From contig QHMQ01000100.1 in assembly GCA_003217835.1 (NCBI GenBank), positions 231 through 17,505 on the forward strand: a DNA stretch of 17,275 nucleotides, read 5' to 3'. This DNA comes from Verrucomicrobiota bacterium. Lineage in GTDB: Bacteria; Verrucomicrobiota; Verrucomicrobiia; Chthoniobacterales; UBA10450. Position 1 is the first letter of the stretch, and every line of letters begins with the position of its first letter. This document shows, one piece after another, positions 6,367 through 13,285 of the stretch. Under the pieces are notes generated by a model. That model made no database searches. It saw nothing but the letters and a program-made list of their open reading frames with translations, and was not told the DNA's origin. The position numbers and the translations under genes are program-made.

Positions 6367-8973
6367 ATGCCAGTTACGTATCTCAAACCGCCGGCGGGCT
6401 ATCGGTTTCAGCCTCCCTGGTATGCTCGGCCGCAATTTTGCGTTCCGCTCGGGATCGTCGCCGTGCTCTTCGTTGGCTTTGCGGTTTACGTTTCCATTCT
6501 TGCTTCCGACCTCAACAGCCAGGCGGCGACGTTCGATCTGGGCAAACTCGAACAAATGGAATCAGCGAGCGTGATTCTCGATCGAAACGACAAGATCTTC
6601 GGCCAAATCTACGTCGAGAACCGCGAGACGGTGCCGTACGATCAGTTGCCCCGCGACCTCGTCAACGCCGTCGTCGCGGTTGAGGACGCAAAATTCTATC
6701 AGCACGGTGGCTACGATTTCTTCGGAATCATCCGCGCCGCGCTGAAAAATTTTACGGCCGGTCACGTCCGCCAGGGCGGGAGCACGATCACGCAGCAACT
6801 GGCGCGTAACAGTTTTGCGCTCACTCAAAAAACATTCCGCCGCAAGCTGCTGGAAATTTTTCTGGCACGCCGAATCGAGGAGAATTTCGGCAAACAAAAA
6901 ATCATGGAGCTTTATCTGAACCGGATTTATTTCGGCGGCGGCCTCTATGGCGCGGAAGCAGCGGCGCGCGGTTACTTCGGTAAATCAGCGCGCGAGATGT
7001 CGCTCGCGGAATGCGCGACTCTCGCCGGTTTGGTTAAGAGCCCAAATAGATTGTCGCCCTGGACAGATCGCACCGCGTCGCGGGACACGCGCAATTACGC
7101 GCTCGATCGCATGCGCGATCTTGATTTCATCAGCCGCGAACGGTGCGCCAGTGCGCAAGCGGAAGAGATCGTCACTGGGAGCCGGCAAAACGCACAGGGG
7201 CAAACCTACGCGGTCGATTACATCCGCCAGCAAGTGATCGCCGCGGTCGGCTGGGACCGCGCGATGAATGAAGGTTTTCGCATCCACACAACTATCGATG
7301 TCGATCTTCAGACAATCGCTGAAGATTCCCTGCGCTCGAATCTTGAGCGGGTCGAACAACATCCCGATTTCAAGCGCCAGACTTATGCGGATTACGCGGC
7401 GAATTTTCGCAAAGCGAAAGCAAACGGCACGATGTCCGATCAGCCAACGCCCGAATATCTTCAGGGCGCGGTGATTGGGCTCGATAACGAGACCGGCGAC
7501 ATCCTGGTCCTCGTTGGCGGCCGGGATTTCGAGCACAACCAATACGACCGCGCGCTGCAAGCGAAGCGGCCAGCTGGAACCGCAATGCTGCCGTTCGTTT
7601 ACGCGACCGCGTTTGAAAAAGGAATGTTCCCGGGATCGCTCGTGGAAGATTCGCCGCTCGATAATCGCGCGGTCATGATTGGTGGCACGACCGGAATTCT
7701 CGGTGAATGGGGGCCGGAAAGCGCGGAGAATCGCTACGAAGGTGCGATGACCGCGAGGCAGGCGCTCGCCAAATCAAAAAATGGCGCAACCGTCCGGATC
7801 GGCATGAATGCAGGCGTCGATTCAGTCTTGCAGCTTTGTTCGGCGGCGGGCATTCGTTCCCCGCTTCGTCCGTATCCGGCCACATTTCTCGGGAGCAGCG
7901 AGATCACGCTGGCCGAGCTCGCGCTCGCTTACACGATATTTCCAAACGGCGGTTGGCGACCGAACACGCCGCACATTTTGGAACGCATTGAAGAAAAGGA
8001 CGGAACGGTGGTATGGGACGCAAAGCGAACACGCACCCGGCAAACTGTCATCAAACCCGAAACAGCTTATGAAGTGCATTCCTGCCTTGTCGATGCGCTC
8101 GAATCCGGAACCGGCAAAGCTGCTCGCACACAATTTGGCTTGAAAAAATTGCCCGCAGCGGGAAAAACTGGCACCGCCTACGATTTCACGGATGCACTCT
8201 TCGCTGGTTACGATTCCAACTTTACCTGCGCGGTCTGGATGGGCTTCGACAAGCCTCAAAAGATTTACCGCGGCGCGTTTGGTCGTGAACTGGCCTTGCC
8301 GGTCTGGGTCGACATCATGAACGCGGCCGCCGAGCGCTATCCGCCGCGAGAAAATACGCGCCCAGCAAATTTAAAGGAGGTCGAGATTTGCTCTCGATCG
8401 GGTTTGCTCGCCACCGATAAATGTTACGATGCCGTTGCAACCGCGAATGGCAACGCCGTTCAGCGACGCACCACTTCCATGGAAATCGCGACACCGACGC
8501 AGATACCGACGGAATCATGCAACATCCATGGCGAGCCGCGCGCTCGCCTTGTCCGCGACCTCCCTTCAGGGGATTTGCCGCGCGCAGAGCTGGCTGTCGA
8601 TCTTAGCGAAGTCATACCGGTAATCGTAAAAAGCCCGACATTGCTGGCGGACAAAGACCCGTACAATTCTCTCAAGCCAACTTTGAAGCCAGAGCCAGAA
8701 CCGGAAGCGGAAAACGCAAAGATCGACGACAGCGCCGGCGAGAACCGAGTGACGTCGAGGAAACCCGAAAAAGTTGGCGGACCGGCAAGCGAGTCAATCA
8801 ATCAAGCGCCCGACTCTGCCGCGCCGATCAGGAAAGCGATACCCGTCGAGCCGCAAGAGAAAAAACCAGTTGAGATTCGGCGAGCGATACCGATCAAACC
8901 GCTTGATCAAGTGAACGAGGAGGAGACCCTTCTGAAATCAGCGACACCGCCTCCGAGCGATCTCGGCGAATAA
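6367..8973 (+). CDS. Class A penicillin-binding protein (PBP1A-like) with degenerate transpeptidase site
   Basis: An 868-residue bifunctional-type peptidoglycan synthase anchored by one membrane segment (about 27-46). The GT51 glycosyltransferase domain (about 65-265) is intact: catalytic E106 in VAVEDAKFYQHGG, QGGSTITQQLARN (136-148) and KIMELYLNRIYFG (178-190). The transpeptidase domain (about 360-655) keeps SKN (470-472) and KTGT (600-603), but the active-site SxxK position reads RPAGTAMLPFVYA (401-413). This makes the serine Thr405 and the general-base lysine Leu408. The frame is clean, so this is not a sequencing frameshift. The protein should polymerise glycan but probably cannot cross-link. 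After the fold come a Cys pair (CSRSGLLATDKC, 675-686) and a low-complexity Pro/Glu/Lys tail with a repeated IR(K/R)AIP(V/I) motif (821-826, 838-843). A probable glycosyltransferase gene follows by 3 nt. Confidence 0.93.
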   Translation: MPVTYLKPPAGYRFQPPWYARPQFCVPLGIVAVLFVGFAVYVSILASDLNSQAATFDLGKLEQMESASVILDRNDKIFGQIYVENRETVPYDQLPRDLVNAVVAVEDAKFYQHGGYDFFGIIRAALKNFTAGHVRQGGSTITQQLARNSFALTQKTFRRKLLEIFLARRIEENFGKQKIMELYLNRIYFGGGLYGAEAAARGYFGKSAREMSLAECATLAGLVKSPNRLSPWTDRTASRDTRNYALDRMRDLDFISRERCASAQAEEIVTGSRQNAQGQTYAVDYIRQQVIAAVGWDRAMNEGFRIHTTIDVDLQTIAEDSLRSNLERVEQHPDFKRQTYADYAANFRKAKANGTMSDQPTPEYLQGAVIGLDNETGDILVLVGGRDFEHNQYDRALQAKRPAGTAMLPFVYATAFEKGMFPGSLVEDSPLDNRAVMIGGTTGILGEWGPESAENRYEGAMTARQALAKSKNGATVRIGMNAGVDSVLQLCSAAGIRSPLRPYPATFLGSSEITLAELALAYTIFPNGGWRPNTPHILERIEEKDGTVVWDAKRTRTRQTVIKPETAYEVHSCLVDALESGTGKAARTQFGLKKLPAAGKTGTAYDFTDALFAGYDSNFTCAVWMGFDKPQKIYRGAFGRELALPVWVDIMNAAAERYPPRENTRPANLKEVEICSRSGLLATDKCYDAVATANGNAVQRRTTSMEIATPTQIPTESCNIHGEPRARLVRDLPSGDLPRAELAVDLSEVIPVIVKSPTLLADKDPYNSLKPTLKPEPEPEAENAKIDDSAGENRVTSRKPEKVGGPASESINQAPDSAAPIRKAIPVEPQEKKPVEIRRAIPIKPLDQVNEEETLLKSATPPPSDLGE

Positions 8974-8976
8974 GCA

Positions 8977-10029
8977 ATGGCGTCGCCGGGCGCAGACCAT
9001 TTTAGGTTGACCGTCCTCAACCCGGCCGGCCGCGACCCTGAGCAACATTTTCAGGAGGCAGCCAGCCCGGAGGGGCAAGAGCATCCACCCATCAATTTCC
9101 ACGGTTACGCCGCGTGCACGAACGGCGTTTTTCATTACGATACGCGTCGCGCGATCGCGGAGGCCACGCCGGTTCTTCTCCTTTTGCGCGGCGATTTTAG
9201 AAATTCAGAGCGCGCCTTGAGCGAGCTCAAAAAGCACGGACGGACGGTCGCGGTTTCCCTCAAGGAGACCGGCCTGCACCAGATCGCTCAACAACTATGC
9301 GATCACGAGAAGTTATCGCGCTTCATGAAAATTGTGGGACAAGCCGATGGCTGCATTGCGACGACACCGGAAGCTGCGGAGATCTATCAGCGCGCACGTT
9401 GCAAACACAGTCCCGCCACAGTCGCCTTCGTTCCAACACCATACCCGCTGGAAGATCGACAATGGAACTTTTCGGTACCGCCTGACGACCAATCGGGAAT
9501 TTTTCTCGGCACACGCGAATGGGACGTGCCCTCGCGCAATCATTTTGCGGCGCTGCTCGTCGCGCGGCAGCTTTGTGAAGAGACGGGCGAGCCGGTCACA
9601 GTAGTCAATCTGGATGGATACAAAGCGCGACGATTGCTTTGGGAGATAAAATTTCCAGAAGGAAAATTCCACATAATCGAGCAAGAAAAACCATATCGCG
9701 ATTACCTGCGAGAGGTGGCCAGGCATAAGATCGTTTTGCAACTGGACCGCAGTCGCGTGCCCGGCCAGGTGGCAGGCGACACACTTCTTTGCCGGACCGT
9801 TTGCGTGGGCGGAGACGGCGCGATTGAAAGGATCGCATTCCAGAAGACATGTGGCCAGGGACGCACCATCGACGAGATCGCTTCCGTAGCGCTTGCGTTG
9901 TTGAAAAATGCTGATTCGCGCGCCGCGATTATCGCCGATTCCCAAGAGCGCGCCTTGAAGCGGCTCTCTTTTCGCGCGGTGCGTTCGCAGCTGGCGAAGT
10001 TTTTCGGGCAGACCGCCCCAGGCGATTGA
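8977..10029 (+). CDS. Probable GT-B fold glycosyltransferase, specificity unknown
   Basis: A 350-residue cytoplasmic protein starting 3 nt after the PBP stop (TAA-GCA-ATG), so probably co-translated with it. No family motif is textbook, but the layout suggests two Rossmann halves as in GT-B enzymes. An N-terminal half ends in ADGCIATTPEAAEIYQR (123-139) and FVPTPYPLED (151-160), like the 'sugar transferase checks a name, then P-x-P-Y-P' linker. A C-terminal half begins GIFLGTREWDVPSRNHFAA (174-192) and contains VPGQVAGDTLLCRTVCVGGDGAIERIAF (261-288), resembling the nucleotide-sugar end of family 4 enzymes but lacking the clear Ex7E motif. No signal peptide or membrane segment is seen. It converges with the 10041 glycosyltransferase. 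It may act in envelope polysaccharide synthesis; this is inferred from the fold impression and neighbours. Confidence 0.6.
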   Translation: MASPGADHFRLTVLNPAGRDPEQHFQEAASPEGQEHPPINFHGYAACTNGVFHYDTRRAIAEATPVLLLLRGDFRNSERALSELKKHGRTVAVSLKETGLHQIAQQLCDHEKLSRFMKIVGQADGCIATTPEAAEIYQRARCKHSPATVAFVPTPYPLEDRQWNFSVPPDDQSGIFLGTREWDVPSRNHFAALLVARQLCEETGEPVTVVNLDGYKARRLLWEIKFPEGKFHIIEQEKPYRDYLREVARHKIVLQLDRSRVPGQVAGDTLLCRTVCVGGDGAIERIAFQKTCGQGRTIDEIASVALALLKNADSRAAIIADSQERALKRLSFRAVRSQLAKFFGQTAPGD

Positions 10030-10044
10030 AGTCAATCGCCCTAC
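10021..10044 (-). repeat. GTAG-headed perfect palindrome between convergent genes (site 2)
   Basis: GGCGATTGA (10021-10029) and TCAATCGCC (10032-10040) form a perfect 9-bp inverted repeat around AG. On the minus strand it is immediately preceded by GTAG (10044-10041), giving the REP layout of a GTAG head plus palindrome. The TGA stop of the plus gene lies in the left arm, and the TAG of the GTAG head is the stop codon of the minus-strand glycosyltransferase. It could act as a bidirectional 3' end, but neither side has a T-run typical of intrinsic terminators. Confidence 0.65.
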
Positions 10045-11225
10045 GTTCCCATCGCGTGCAAATAAATATCTTCCAGCTTTCGAACCTGAACTCGCAGATC
10101 AAATTTCTCCGCCACAGCATCCGCACCTTCACGCCCGACGCGTGAAAGAAACGCGGGATCTTGCGCCGCCTCAAGCAACGCGCGCGCAAGCGCTTCATCG
10201 TCGCGCTCGGACACGAGCACACCGCTCACCCCGTGTTCGACTGCTTCCGAAATCCCGCCGTGCTGAGTCGCGAACACCGGCAGTCCGCTCGCCATCGCTT
10301 CCAGCATTGAATTTGGAACGCCTTCCTGATTTCCGTCGGGACCTGTTTCGCTCGGATGAAGGAAAATGTGTGACGTATAGAAAATGTCGCGTAGTTGCGT
10401 CTGCGAGATGAAACCGGTAAACGAAACGCGCTGGTCGATCTTGAGGACACGTGCCAGCTCTTGAAGTTGGTCGAGCAAAGGCCCTTCGCCGGCAATAGTT
10501 AAGGTTGAGTTCGGATATTGACCCAGAAACCGAGCGAACGCGTGGAGCGCGACCGATAGGCCCTTTTTTTCGATTAAACGGCAAGCTTGCACGAATCGCC
10601 ATTCGCCATTTTGTGGAAAGCTCCGTCCGCGAAATGGGAATTCGGCGAGGGGAATCCCCGTCCGCTGGAGCTGGATCTTTTTTTCCTCACAGCCTAGATC
10701 GACAACTGCGCGCCGCAACGATTCCGAACGGACCAAGACGAGTTTTACTGCCTCGAGCATTTGCCTCGTGGCACTTCGGTACGCCGGCTTGTCCATCTCC
10801 ACCATCACGTCGGCGCCATGAAAGGAAACAATCGAGGGCTTTGGCCACGCGCGAATCAGCGGCAAGAGATGCACGGCGATGTGACCGAAGTAAATATGCA
10901 AGAGGCGCGCGTCAGTTTTCGTTAAAACGTCCAGCAATGCATGCATCTCTGCGGCGGAAATTTGCCACGGCGCGTCGCGCAATTGTCTGAACCAAAAACG
11001 TCGCAGGAAATGCGTGGAGGGTTTTGCGATGAGATGGACCGGCTCAAACGGATAGCGGCCGGCTTCTTCGCGCTTCTGCGCGATCACCACGGGCTGGCAT
11101 CGCTTTAGGGCGGTTATTTGCCGGTAGATGTGCAACATCTCCGGTTTTAGAAACGTCGCGCAATAAGATGCCACGACGGGGGGCGAATCAGATAGTGGCT
11201 TCAACGCCCAACGCTCAACGGTCAA
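10041..11225 (-). CDS. Family 4 glycosyltransferase (colanic-acid/exopolysaccharide type)
   Basis: A 394-residue GT4 enzyme, likely cytoplasmic and using an NDP-sugar to extend a surface polysaccharide. Visible marks are the N-terminal VVASYCATFLKPEMLHIYRQ (17-36), HIYFGHIAVHLLPL (110-123), SFHGADV (134-140), the interdomain QRTGIPLAEFPF (187-198), the C-terminal domain start FVQACRLIEKKGL (211-223) and the catalytic/UDP loop EGVPNSMLEAMASGLPV (301-317) with the Ex7E pair E301/E309. This resembles WcaL/AmsK-type proteins that open with TFLKPEM. The frame opens at a TTG (11225) inside a heptamer array; a second TTG (11204) is also in the array and a GTG lies at residue 18. Residues 1-8 (TVERWAL) look like translated repeat, so the true start may be 11204 or 11174. 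Convergent with the 8977 gene. Confidence 0.88.
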   Translation of the reverse strand: MTVERWALKPLSDSPPVVASYCATFLKPEMLHIYRQITALKRCQPVVIAQKREEAGRYPFEPVHLIAKPSTHFLRRFWFRQLRDAPWQISAAEMHALLDVLTKTDARLLHIYFGHIAVHLLPLIRAWPKPSIVSFHGADVMVEMDKPAYRSATRQMLEAVKLVLVRSESLRRAVVDLGCEEKKIQLQRTGIPLAEFPFRGRSFPQNGEWRFVQACRLIEKKGLSVALHAFARFLGQYPNSTLTIAGEGPLLDQLQELARVLKIDQRVSFTGFISQTQLRDIFYTSHIFLHPSETGPDGNQEGVPNSMLEAMASGLPVFATQHGGISEAVEHGVSGVLVSERDDEALARALLEAAQDPAFLSRVGREGADAVAEKFDLRVQVRKLEDIYLHAMGT

Positions 11226-11237
11226 CGTCGAACGTTC
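11203..11237. repeat. Heptamer array at the 5' end of the GT4 gene (site B)
   Basis: Five consecutive degenerate heptamers on the plus strand: AACGCCC, AACGCTC, AACGGTC, AACGTCG, AACGTTC, fading into AATTCAA. Consensus AACGNNC matches the array at 6201-6228. Both possible TTG starts of the GT4 gene (11225 and 11204) fall in it. This looks like an expanded or mobile micro-repeat placed at a gene's 5' end. Confidence 0.75.
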
Positions 11238-11261
11238 AATTCAAAACTCGAACCTTAAGTG

Positions 11262-11558
11262 CTAAAACAGGATCTCGAAGAGCTTAATGCCCTTCCACTT
11301 TCCCGGGACGTCTGGATCGAATGAGGTGTGTTCCACCCAAGTGCCGTATCGGGCAGGCGCCCACGGATTCAGCATCTGGAATGGATTCCCTCCCCGAACC
11401 GCTTGCGGAACCACTCCCTGGACTTCAGGGCGTTGTAAGAGCGGCGGCGGTGTGGGCATTGCTCTCACCGGTTGTTGCGGCCCGAGCGGCGCCCTGAAAC
11501 TTTGTGCGGAAGCGCTCGTTACCAGCGCGGCCAAGACCGAGATGATTAATGGTTTCAT
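11262..11558 (-). CDS. Small secreted proline-rich protein of unknown function
   Basis: A 98-residue protein with a clear signal peptide: MKP, then a hydrophobic core LIISVLAALVTSA, then a likely cleavage after ASA (18) before QSF. The mature ~80 residues are rich in Pro, Gln and Gly (APLGPQQPVRAMPTPPPLL) and end in an aromatic patch (FQMLNPWAPARYGTWVEHTSF, KWKGIKLFEILF). No cysteine, lipobox or known domain is visible. A GGAAAG element lies about 7 nt before the ATG, supporting the start. It is divergent from kdsD and follows, without a shared frame, upstream of the GT4 gene on the same strand (36 nt gap), so the two may be co-transcribed. Real gene likely from signal peptide plus RBS; function not recognisable. 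Confidence 0.75.
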   Translation of the reverse strand: MKPLIISVLAALVTSASAQSFRAPLGPQQPVRAMPTPPPLLQRPEVQGVVPQAVRGGNPFQMLNPWAPARYGTWVEHTSFDPDVPGKWKGIKLFEILF

Positions 11559-11627
11559 ATTTTTTCTTTCCGGCGAGACCGTGCAAGTTCTTGCCCGCTA
11601 CAACGCCTGCCCACATTATATACTTCG

Positions 11628-12599
11628 ATGGACTACCTTGAAAAGGCCGCACGTGTCTTGGATATCGAAATTTTTGAACTCAAGCGGCTTCGGGATCGTT
11701 TAGGCGAAAATTTCGCCCGTGCCGTCGAGCTGATTAAGGAAGCGGTCGATGCCCGCGGGAAAGTTGTCGTGCTCGGCGTTGGAAAATCCGGACATATCGG
11801 CGCAAAAATCGCCGCCACTCTCACAAGCACAGGATCACCGGCTTTGGTACTCGATTCTTCCAACGCTTTGCACGGCGACCTGGGCATGGTCGCCGACGGC
11901 GATGTTGTCCTGGCGCTAAGCGCAAGCGGCGAGACGGAGGAATTACTCCGGATTCTGCCGGCAATCGCGCGATTTCAAGCGCGAATCATTGCGTTTTGCG
12001 GCGATCCGAAATCGACCCTCGCGCAAAACGCCCATGTGCTTCTCGATGTAAACGTGGAGCAGGAAGCATGTCCGCTCAATCTCGCGCCAACTTCAAGTAC
12101 GACGGTGATGCTGGCGCTGGGTGACGCGCTCGCCATGGTGCTGCTCGAGGCGCGGGGATTTAATAAAGAAGATTTTGCCAAGTTCCATCCCGCCGGCTTG
12201 ATCGGCCGCAGCCTGCTCATGCGTGTGCATCAGATCATGCGGCCACGCCAATCGATGGCCATTGTTTCAACCGATACGACGATACGCGACGTGCTCAAAG
12301 CAATGACGAGTGTCCGCGCCGGCGCAGCTGTCGTGGTGGGTGAAGATCGAGAGCTACTCGGGATTTTTACGCACGGCGATTTTGCGCGACGCTTCCAAGC
12401 GGATTCCAAGATCGGTGAACGGCTGGTCGCAGATTTGATGACGTTCAATCCGGTCACGGTGCACAAAGACAAACTCGCGGTCGAAGTCCTGAACCTGCTG
12501 GAGCGTCACCGGATCGACGATCTTGTAGTTATCGATGACGAGAGCGTGCCGGTCGGCATCATCGATTCGCAGGACCTCACGCGCTTGAAGTTGCTCTGA
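11628..12599 (+). CDS. kdsD: D-arabinose 5-phosphate isomerase (KpsF/GutQ family)
   Basis: Converts D-ribulose 5-phosphate to D-arabinose 5-phosphate, the first step to Kdo for LPS inner core, in the cytoplasm. The 323 residues match the usual family length. The SIS domain (about 30-175) shows VVVLGVGKSGHIGAKIAATL (46-65, K53), ALHGDLGMV (80-88, H82), LALSASGETEELL (95-107), NLAPTSSTTVMLALGDALA (151-169) and KFHPAGLIGRSLL (185-197, H187). Lys and both His are those expected in the active site. Two CBS domains follow (about 205-260 and 270-322), the second ending VGIIDSQDLTRLKLL. The SSNALHG segment replaces the more usual PTEAAHG, a mild variation. The ATG has no strong SD. It is followed after 50 nt by efp on the same strand. 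Presence of this gene implies a Kdo-containing LPS outer membrane. Confidence 0.95.
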   Translation: MDYLEKAARVLDIEIFELKRLRDRLGENFARAVELIKEAVDARGKVVVLGVGKSGHIGAKIAATLTSTGSPALVLDSSNALHGDLGMVADGDVVLALSASGETEELLRILPAIARFQARIIAFCGDPKSTLAQNAHVLLDVNVEQEACPLNLAPTSSTTVMLALGDALAMVLLEARGFNKEDFAKFHPAGLIGRSLLMRVHQIMRPRQSMAIVSTDTTIRDVLKAMTSVRAGAAVVVGEDRELLGIFTHGDFARRFQADSKIGERLVADLMTFNPVTVHKDKLAVEVLNLLERHRIDDLVVIDDESVPVGIIDSQDLTRLKLL

Positions 12600-12624
12600 G
12601 CGGGTGTAACGTCCGCGCTCCCTC

Positions 12625-12645
12625 AACTCTCAACGCTGAATCTCA
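12625..12645. repeat. Weak heptamer run before efp (site C)
   Basis: AACTCTC, AACGCTG and AATCTCA follow one another in the 50-nt kdsD-efp spacer, ending 4 nt before the efp ATG. They match the AACGNNC heptamers of the other two arrays only partly, so this is a low-confidence third member. No Shine-Dalgarno is visible in the spacer. Confidence 0.35.
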
Positions 12646-12649
12646 TTCC

Positions 12650-13207
12650 ATGGCTGCCGCAAACGATCTCCGCAAAGGAATGGCGATTAAGTACAACGGC
12701 AATCCTGCTATTGTGCTCGAAGTCCATCACCGCACGCCTGGAAATTTGCGCGCGTTCGTCCAGGCGATCATCCGTTATATTAACACCGGCAAGAGCGCCG
12801 ATGTCCGTTTTGGTTCCACCGACAAAGTGGAGCTGGTTGAGATCGAGCGAAAAAATCTCGAGTTCAGTTACAAAGATCGTAACGGGTTTCATTTCATGGA
12901 CCCGGAGACGTACGACACGATTACCTTGCGAGAAAATCTGATCGGCGATGCCAAAGATTATCTCGTGGAAAATCTCTCGCTGCAGGTTCTCTACGCCGAA
13001 GGCAAACCAGTGCAGGTTGAAATGCCCGCCTCCGTCAGTCTCAAGGTCGTTGAATCCCCGGAAGGCGTGCGGGGCGATACCGCAAGCAACGTGACCAAGC
13101 CGGCTGTACTCGAGACCGGGAAGACAATCAATGTTCCGCTCTTCATCAAAGAAGGTGAAAATATCAAGATCGACACTCGTACCGGCGCCTACATGGGACG
13201 CGCCTAG
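12650..13207 (+). CDS. efp: Translation elongation factor P, Asn at the tip position
   Basis: Relieves ribosome stalling at polyproline by binding between the P and E sites. The 185 residues cover all three barrels: an N-terminal KOW-like domain (1-65), a central OB domain with NGFHFMDPETYDTITL (78-93), and the C-terminal OB domain with the EF-P signature region GDTASNVTKPAVLETGKTINVPLFIKEGE (141-169) and KIDTRTGAYMGRA. The loop that points to the tRNA acceptor end reads HHRTPGNLRAFV (26-37). Aligned with E. coli VKPGKGQAFA, the modified Lys34 corresponds to Asn32, so beta-lysylation, rhamnosylation or aminopentanol modification is not possible at that residue. The protein is otherwise full-length and conserved. 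It follows kdsD by 50 nt and precedes the HELTH membrane protein. Confidence 0.96.
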   Translation: MAAANDLRKGMAIKYNGNPAIVLEVHHRTPGNLRAFVQAIIRYINTGKSADVRFGSTDKVELVEIERKNLEFSYKDRNGFHFMDPETYDTITLRENLIGDAKDYLVENLSLQVLYAEGKPVQVEMPASVSLKVVESPEGVRGDTASNVTKPAVLETGKTINVPLFIKEGENIKIDTRTGAYMGRA

Positions 13208-13224
13208 CTAGGGGCGAGGCCTCG
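13203..13224. terminator. Two adjacent palindromes at the efp stop, possible transcript end
   Basis: CCTAGCTAGG (13203-13212), which contains the efp TAG stop, and CGAGGCCTCG (13215-13224) are both perfect 10-bp palindromes two bases apart. They could form small hairpins or a cruciform at the gene end. There is no T-run, so a Rho-independent terminator is only a weak suggestion. Confidence 0.3.
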
Positions 13225-13252
13225 TCAAGTCCTGCGAATTTGTCTTTCCCAA

Positions 13253-13279
13253 ACTTGCGTCAATCTGCGTAATCTGCCG
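13253..13279. repeat. Interspersed 'CAGATTACG' tandem-like repeat
   Basis: On the minus strand this spacer reads GGCAGATTACGCAGATTGAC followed by GCAAG: two CAGATTxxG units with a 9-bp period. It would translate as ADYAD. I recall similar short repeats between genes in verrucomicrobial genomes, but cannot verify this here. It lies just before the start of the HELTH protein. Confidence 0.45.
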
Positions 13280-13285
13280 ATAACT

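Noticed and set aside
6985..7560. 191-codon minus-strand frame within the PBP gene
   Set aside because: Overlaps intact GT51/linker coding sequence and shows no motif, signal or RBS of its own.
7822..8259. 145-codon minus-strand frame within the PBP gene
   Set aside because: Antisense shadow of the transpeptidase domain; GC-rich codon bias opens such frames throughout this window.
9313..10035. 240-codon minus-strand frame opposite the 8977 glycosyltransferase
   Set aside because: Long, but the translated sequence is rich in Arg/Cys with no recognisable domain, whereas the plus frame is coupled to the PBP gene and resembles a GT-B enzyme.
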